This document shows, piece after piece, positions 57,651-64,000 of a DNA stretch of 64,000 bases (positions are counted from its first letter, which is position 1; the number at the start of each line of letters is the position of its first letter). The notes beneath the pieces are model-generated. The model was given only the letters and a program-made list of their open reading frames with translations. It had not been told where the DNA came from and did not search any database. The stretch spans positions 248,807-312,806 of the forward strand of contig JAKUHH010000049.1 in assembly GCA_022701365.1 (NCBI GenBank). The letters are read 5' to 3'. Position numbers and translations under genes: made by a program. The DNA is from Mycocentrospora acerina. Taxonomy: Eukaryota > Ascomycota > Dothideomycetes > Pleosporales.

Positions 57651-60078
57651 ATGTACCCCAATCCACATCACCACGCGGCCATGCCGCCGCCTCAGGCACG
57701 CTCCGTCGCGCCCGAGACATTCTTATTAGATCATGATGCGCAGCAAAGCCTGCCGCCTGACAGCGTCGTCGCCCTGCAGCAAGTCGACAACCGTATGTGT
57801 TCCATGCATGCCTCAGCTATCATCGCCCATAGCCCTCTGAGCCGCGCCCGCTTGTTGCACACTCCGTTAACGCCTGCGCAGTCAAGTACTTCCTCATTTC
57901 AGCACCAGTAGACTGGCAACCGGATCAGTACATTCGCCGATTCCTCCTGCCAACAGGCGAATACGTCTCGTGTGTACTATGGTGAGTGCACCCGTCGTCT
58001 GTCCCGTCAACCAAGCCTAACAGCCAGCCAGGAACAACCTTTTTCACATCTCTGGCACAGACATTGTACGATGCCTGTCGTTCAGATTCCAGGCTTTTGG
58101 CCGCCCTGTCAAGAACTCCAAAAAGTTCGAAGAGGGCATCTTTTCAGATCTGCGCAACTTGAAGTCAGGCACAGATGCGTCGCTCGAAGAGCCCAAGAGT
58201 GCATTCCTTGATTTCCTGTACAAGAACAACTGCATTCGAACGCAAAAGAAGCAAAAGGTCTTCTACTGGTACAGCGTTCCTCATGATCGACTCTTCCTCG
58301 ATGCTTTGGAGCGTGATCTCAAGCGAGAAAAGATGGGGCAAGAGGCCACCACCATGGCTGTCAGTGAGCCTGCGCTGTCTTTTGAGTTCGACTCGTCGCA
58401 GTCGCTGTTTGAGCAGCTCACCAAGGCGCAACAAACGAACTCGTCTTCGTTTAACAACAACGTCCAATCCTACGCTCAGACTACCCCGCCTGACATGCGT
58501 GCAATGGAGTCGATGCCACCACCAACCATGGTGCCAGTGTCTGTACCGCAGCCAATGCCCCCCATGTCTCAACCCGTCCACCACCACCAGCAACAGCAGC
58601 AGCATCATCATCACCACCACGAAGATCCGATGGCTCAATACCACCAAATGCCCATGCCACAAACCATGCAGCATCCTGTCATGAAGAGCAGAGAGCGTGA
58701 GTTTAGCACCAGTATGCAATACGACCGAAACGGCATCCCTCTTTCGCAGATTCATCAGCGACACAGCTCGATGCCAGCCTACATGGAGTACTCACCTGCT
58801 CCTTCGTTTGTGTCATCACACTACGAAGACTACAGCACTCGTGGTATGTCGTTTGAGCCCTTGACACCACCGCAACATCACTTGAGCCTTGGCGCGGAAC
58901 CTGCATACATTGCCAACGAGGACACGGGTCTGTACAGTGCCATTCCCGATCTTCCAGTACCAAACACATTCAACCCGCTCATGAACATCCCACCTTCAAA
59001 CCTCATGGGTCATCACAGCTTTCCTGGAATGTCCAGGCCATTCCAGCCAGGAAATGTTTACTCGGTTATCGAAGGTTCACCTACTTACAAACAGCGAAGA
59101 AGGCGTTCGTCCCTCTCCGCTGGGATCCAGGCTGCAGTCACCGCTGCCGGCGGAGCCCACCAGGTCCACCGTCCCAGTGAACTGAGGCGATCGATTTCTA
59201 GCTCCGTTGTTCCTGTCGCAGAGGTCGACGAGTCAAACCATACCTCGCCTGGCAGCGTTCACGGCACAAGCTATGCCCCACAGACCGTTGAGGTGAAGCC
59301 TATTGTCGACTTGTCACACATGTCTCGACAGGGTACTCCTCTCAACACTGTGGAAGAGAGTCCTGAGCCTCAACACGCTATTTTGCATCACGACGATCTC
59401 AACAGCATGGTAAATGGTGAGCTATTTGAGACACCACTACAGCACAGTGCAGTAGCCCGGGCTGCAGGTACTGCACCTGTCTACCGACGCGCTCGGAGTG
59501 CCACCATGATGGAGATTGGCCCTTACCCACAGAAATCACACTCGTGCCCGATCCCAACATGCGGTCGACTTTTCAAGAGATTAGAGCATCTCAAAAGGTA
59601 AGCGCTCATCATCCTTTCATTTACGTCTCAAGAGCAATGGGTGGTCGTGGTCTCGTGAGCTATTTTTAAATGGCGATAGACGCTGACTTGGGCGCTTAGA
59701 CACGTGCGTACCCACACACAAGAGCGACCATACGTGTGCCCACTATGCAACAAGGCCTTTTCGCGCTCAGACAACCTTGCACAGTACGTTGCTCCAATCA
59801 CCATTTTGTCAGACACGAATGCTAACCACATCACCAGACATCGTCGCACACATGAACCTCGTGCCGACGGCGAGCCACTCAGCGACTACAATGAGGATGA
59901 CCTTGAAGGCGAGGATGATATTATCCACTTGCCAGAAGAGGACTCTCCTGAATCTGGCAACGACTATGGCTCTGGTCTCTCTCATGTGAATGGGTCCTAC
60001 GCCGATATTCCAGGGCCAGGGCTCGGCATGACCACAATGGCGACGCCACAACAGCTCATGGCTGGCAGCCACTATTAA
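57651..60078 (+). CDS. STE12: Transcription factor Ste12 with C-terminal C2H2 fingers
   Basis: Five exons: 57651-57792, 57882-57981, 58032-59597, 59700-59783 and 59838-60078, 710 residues. The STE homeodomain-like DNA-binding domain spans roughly residues 50-160: LKYFLISAPVDWQPDQYIRR, CVLWNNLFHISGTDIVRCLS, AFGRPVKNSKKFEEGIFSDL, CIRTQKKQKVFYWYSVPHDR. The middle is Gln/His/Met/Pro-rich with a His6 run. Two C2H2 fingers near the C-terminus (CPIPTCGRLFKRLEHLKRH and CPLCNKAFSRSDNLAQHRRTH in shape) are specific to filamentous-fungal Ste12. Ste12 acts below the Fus3/Kss1-type MAP kinase in mating and invasive growth. An intron splits each finger; the second (59784-59837) is 54 nt, without a stop in frame, so retention would insert 18 residues into finger 2. 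Confidence 0.95.
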
Positions 60079-61603
60079 GTCGAGTCCTTTCATTCCCACC
60101 GGCTTGACAACGCGACATAGTGAAATGAGAGCATCTTGTGGAGCGATATCGAGTGCCACATTGTTGCCTCTCTTCTCATTTCTTCACATTTCTTTTAATC
60201 CTTCTAGACCGATTCTTTTCTTTCATTTTCAGGAGCATCATCGGTCATGATGCCTGTGCAGTAGCATAGCATAGCATAGCGCAGCTTACCACAGCATCTG
60301 CATTGCATCGTATCGCAACTCTCTTTGGTTATATTTGGGTGGTACATTTGGATCATCTGTTGGACGACGAACATGATTACCCCTTTCGTTTTTTGGACTT
60401 GGACTGTTTCTTTTACTCGCTCGATAAGCGAGGGATTGAGGCTGGATATCTGCGCATCGCAAAGCCACTCCGTTGGCCAAGAGCCCGGTACGTGTCAAGG
60501 GCCTCCATGGGGGAGCATGCGAGATACCGTTTGAGGTGGGGGCCACCTCATCGAGGTTGCTGTGTATATTAATCAATACAAACTCACACTTACACATACA
60601 TGCTCGTTTAACCTTTCCTATGTGACGTTCCTCCACAACGTCGATCGCCCCATTGCCCCCCATCGCTTACTTTAGCATCATCGTCCCGCGATCAGCGTTC
60701 CGAGATCCTTCCTTCTTTCATCCCGACCCCCCCGACCCGCACTACCTGCCTCCCCCTCGTTCGTTCCTTGCTCAACCCATGAAAGAAAAGAAAACAGTGT
60801 GGCCTATAACCGTTTTCCCTTTAAGATCCACAAGATCCAGACCACATCGTACCAAGAATCGTAAGTCCAATACGGGGCCTTCCTCGCCCAATCCCCCTCT
60901 TCACAAGCAAAATTGACACATGTAAACGCGTGTATGCTTTTTTATTTTTTTTTCCTTGTTAAAAAAACTTCACCAATTTCCCCCAGTGACCAGTTAGATT
61001 GCAGTGCTTGATTCAGACCAAGGGATTGGGGTTGGATTGGGTGATCCGCGTCTGCATGCGCAAGTGTGCATGTGCATGTGCATGTGCATGTGCATGTGCA
61101 AGGGGCGTGTTGATGCAATGCGATGGAAGGGGGGAGGGAGCACAACGGCGGAGAGTGGTTGATGTTGCTTACTCGTCTTTGAGGGCATGGTTGCATTGAT
61201 CGTGCGCCTGTCAGCCTGTCGTGGTGTTGCGCCTCCATCTCTCCTTGGACCGGGGGGGAGGGGGGCGCCTTGCTTGTGGAGGCGTTTTTTTTCTTACTTT
61301 TTCGTATCGGTTGCGGGAGGAAAGAAGGGAGGATTGTGGAGCGGGGCGGGACGGGGAATGAGGGAGGAATGTTTTGGGGAGGGGGGGGGGGAGGAGATGA
61401 GATGGGATGTGTGCTTTTTTGATTAGGTCTGATGGGATGGGAGACGGAAGACGGCCGTATCAACGTGAGCATGACTGAGCTGGTTTTTGTAAAAAGAGAG
61501 TAATGTAGAATCGATTCTTGTCTTGACCAATAGATAACCAACGCCGCCCAATGCAACATGACATGATACATACAATACATTGTGATGTGCTATGACGAGG
61601 TGT
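60079..61603. other. Convergent intergenic with simple repeats and G-runs
   Basis: 3' UTRs of STE12 and MTO1. It holds an ATAGC short run (60267-60282), poly-T (60940-60960), the CATGTG array and G-rich tracts (61250-61430). No gene supported. Confidence 0.55.
61067..61100. repeat. Hexamer (TGCATG) tandem repeat
   Basis: About five and a half perfect copies of TGCATG, each alternating purine-pyrimidine. Confidence 0.85.
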
Positions 61604-63968
61604 CTACAATCCTACGACATCCACCTTCGCATCACCACCCATATACCTCTTCTTCCTCTGCTCAATCTCCTCCCTCAGCCTCGCCTCTCTCTCGCCCCTC
61701 CCCGCTCCCTTGACAAACTGCAACAGCCGCAACGCGCCCGCTGGCGTCACCCCCTCCACACGCCGTGCCTGGCCCACACTCTCCGGCCTGGCTACCTCCA
61801 GCGCGCGCTTCTCCTCGAAGCTCAGCCCGAAAATGCCTTCGTACGTGAGGTCAGCAGGGAGTTTCAGGTTCTCATCTTTGAGCCAGCGCGCCTGTGCAAC
61901 GGCTTGGTACGCCACGTAGGGTGCATATGTAGCTTCAATGTGGACTCTGTCCTGGACGTGCGGGGAGAAATTTGATATCTCGGGGAGGATCTGGCCGAGG
62001 GAGGAAGGGGTCGTGTTCGCCATGCGGAGGAGATCATAGGCGGAGCGTTTGGAGCTGTCGTTGCGGACGGAGAAGCCGAATTTGTTCCACTCGGTCCAGC
62101 CCATGGTTTTCTCTTGCAAGAGCGTGGTTAGGGCAGTCATTTCTGCGGCGGTGCGCGAAAAGGCGGTCCAGCGTTGGGGGCTGATGATGCCGGCGGAGTG
62201 GCCCATCGGGGTGAGGCGGGTGTCAGCGTTGTCGGCGCGTGCAGACATGCGGTATTCGGAGCGGGAGGTGAACATGCGGTAGGGCTCCGAGACACCTTTT
62301 GTGATGAGGTCGTCGATCATGATGCCGATGTAACCATCTGCTCTTGTTAGGACGAGGGGCTCTTTATTGAGGCTGCGGAGGCCGGCGTTGATTCCTGCAA
62401 CAACCCCTTGGCCGGCTGCTTCTTCGTATCCTGTCGTGCCGTTGATTTGGCCAGCGAGGAAGAGGCCTGATATGTTCTTGGTCTCGAGGGTGGAGCGGAG
62501 ATGGCGCGGGTCGACATAGTCGTACTCGACGCCGTAGCCAGGCTGCAGCATAGTGACGTTCTCGAGGCCCTTTATGGTTCGAAGCATGGCGTCTTGTATG
62601 TCTGGAGGCATGGTCATGGAGATGCCGTTTGGGTAGATTACGTCGTTGTCGAATCCCTCTGGTTCTAGCCAGACAATGTGCGACGTCTTATCCGTGAATC
62701 GCATGACCTTTGACTCTACCGACGGACAGTACCGTGGCCCCTTGACCGTCTCACGGATGTGTATCGACTTGTCGAGGTTCTGTCGGATGATGTCATGTGT
62801 CGCCTCGTTTGTTCGAGTTTCGTAGTTTAGCAGCTGCTTCTCGACCTGCACCCGGTCGTTCAAGTAGCTAAAGGGCACAGGCGGATTGTCCCCCTCCTGC
62901 GCCTCCAGCACGTCAAAGTTGATGCTCTTCTTGTCCAGCCGCGGCGGCGTCCCCGTCTTCAGCCTCCCCAGAGTGAAGCCTGCATCCCTCAAGCTCTTGC
63001 TCAGCCCAAACGTCGCAGCCTCTCCCATGCGCCCAGACGGATACGCCTCAAGCCCAACATGTATCTCCCCGCCCAGGAAGGTGCCCGTGGTAATGACCAC
63101 ATTGCCCGTGGGAATGACCTCGCCACTCTCCAGCCTGACTCCCGTGATCTTCCCATACGTCCCCCTCCCCTCGGCCCCCTCGGTCCTGTCCACAATGATG
63201 TCCGCCACACTCCCCTCCACCACGCTCAGATTACGATAGCCGACAATCTCCTCCTTCATGTACTGTTTGTACAGCGCGCGGTCAATCTGCGCCCGCGGCC
63301 CCCATACCGCAGGCCCCTTTTTGCGATTCAGGACTCTGAACTGCACGCCGGCCTTGTCCACTATGCGGCCCACGACGCCGTCCAGAGCATCGATCTCGCG
63401 CAACATGGTGCCTTTGCCGATGCCGCCGAACGAGGGATTGCACGAGCACACGCCGAGATTGTCGAGCTGGGGGGTGATGAGGGCGGTGCGCGCGCCAGAG
63501 CGGGCGGCTGCTGCTGAGGCTTCGCAGCCAGCGTGGCCACCGCCGATGACAACGACATCGTAGGGGCTGGGCGGGGTTAGACATGTTTATCGATTTTTCT
63601 ATGTAAATGTATGTACATGTGCATGTACGTGTGCATGTGCAGATGTACGTGTATATTACAAATATGCAGATATACATGTACAGTATTAGCGAGCAGATAC
63701 ACATATATACATATACATATATGCACATATATACATATACATATATACACATATAAACACATATACACACATACACACACATATACGCACATATACGTAC
63801 ACATATATATACACATGTATGCATGTGTCTGAGTGTGGAGGGGATTTACCGTTCTGCGCTCGAGACTATTGTTGCAAAGGCTCGACGGCTGCCATGGCGA
63901 TTAAACGACCGCACCCGTGGCGCATGGCCCCAGAGCTGGCGCGCCGGTTGGGCGGCGATTCGTTGCAT
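61604..63968 (-). CDS. MTO1: Mitochondrial tRNA wobble-modification protein MTO1 (MnmG/GidA)
   Basis: Exons 63968-63850 and 63566-61604, 693 residues. With the GTPase MSS1 it installs the C5 carboxymethylaminomethyl-type group on U34 of mitochondrial tRNAs. The first exon (MQRIAAQPARQLWGHAPRVR, then SFNRHGSRRAFATIVSSAE) is an evident mitochondrial presequence. Exon 2 begins YDVVVIGGGHAGCEASAAAA, the FAD-binding motif. It continues CSCNPSFGGIGKGTMLREID, VVITTGTFLGGEIHVG, RLKTGTPPRLDKKSINF, LFLAGQINGTTGYEEAAGQG and DDLITKGVSEPYRMFTSRSE, all diagnostic for MnmG, including the Cys of GPRYCPS. The C-terminal helical domain is present. The 283-nt intron is long and filled with CA/TA-type low-complexity sequence. 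Confidence 0.96.
63600..63835. repeat. Alternating purine-pyrimidine low-complexity tract in MTO1 intron
   Basis: Degenerate mixture of ACATAT, ATATAC, CACACA and ATGTGC units. It accounts for most of the intron and for spurious Tyr/Cys/Ile/Met-rich frames on both strands. Confidence 0.85.
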
Positions 63969-64000
63969 GGGGAGACGAGAGGAATGGCGTGTCGACACGG

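Noticed and set aside
63282..63824. 180-codon minus-strand frame rich in Tyr, Cys, Ile, Met
   Set aside because: Translation of the microsatellite inside the MTO1 intron plus a shifted frame of MTO1 exon 2.

Overview
The window is nuclear DNA of a filamentous ascomycete (Pezizomycotina). Coding regions are split by short introns of about 45-65 nt with GT..AG ends and CTAAC/CTGAC-like branch sites. Intergenic spaces are compact, and the gene set is typical of the group (Ste12 with C-terminal zinc fingers, PTH11-type 7TM protein, BTB proteins, eL39 with tiny first exon, COQ8 with long N-terminal extension). Gene style suggests Dothideomycetes, probably Pleosporales; that placement is inference. 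I see no insertion sequence, transposon ORF, CRISPR array or viral gene.

Layout: 0-2 kb, a membrane protein cut by the window edge and a gasdermin-like candidate. 2.9-7.6 kb, housekeeping genes (Spo12-type cell-cycle protein, urease accessory protein UreF, NADAR-domain protein, thiopurine-methyltransferase-type enzyme) and an intron-containing tRNA-Gly(GCC). 8-11.7 kb, a coiled-coil protein, then a methyltransferase and a GFA zinc protein that can be spliced into one reading frame. 12.9-19.7 kb, the SNF2/STH1 chromatin-remodelling ATPase, histidine biosynthesis HIS6 and, divergently, the ribosome biogenesis factor FAF1. 21-27 kb, a sucrose-type sugar/H+ symporter and a divergent endosomal Na+/H+ exchanger. 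27.5-33.7 kb is the most accessory-looking part: P450, seven-helix rhodopsin-domain protein, P450. 34-39 kb, an ARMT1-like damage-control phosphatase, a secreted cysteine-rich protein and a nuclear-looking protein of unknown function. 39-44.4 kb, two BTB/POZ genes flanking a Mn-type CDF cation transporter. 45.4-52.7 kb, ribosomal protein eL39, protein N-terminal amidase, mitochondrial COQ8 kinase and cardiolipin synthase. 52.7-57.6 kb is a gene-poor stretch leading into STE12, followed by MTO1 (mitochondrial tRNA wobble modification), which runs to the right edge.

Three genes (COQ8, cardiolipin synthase, MTO1) serve mitochondrial respiration, but they are spread out and I infer no joint regulation. 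The observations I rate highest are: the gasdermin-like protein at 1181-2026; the candidate methyltransferase-GFA fusion at 10326-11692; the stop-free, frame-preserving intron inside the second zinc finger of STE12 (59784-59837); and the P450/7TM/P450 block beside a secreted-protein gene. Exon boundaries were inferred by eye from splice signals, frame and family conservation.
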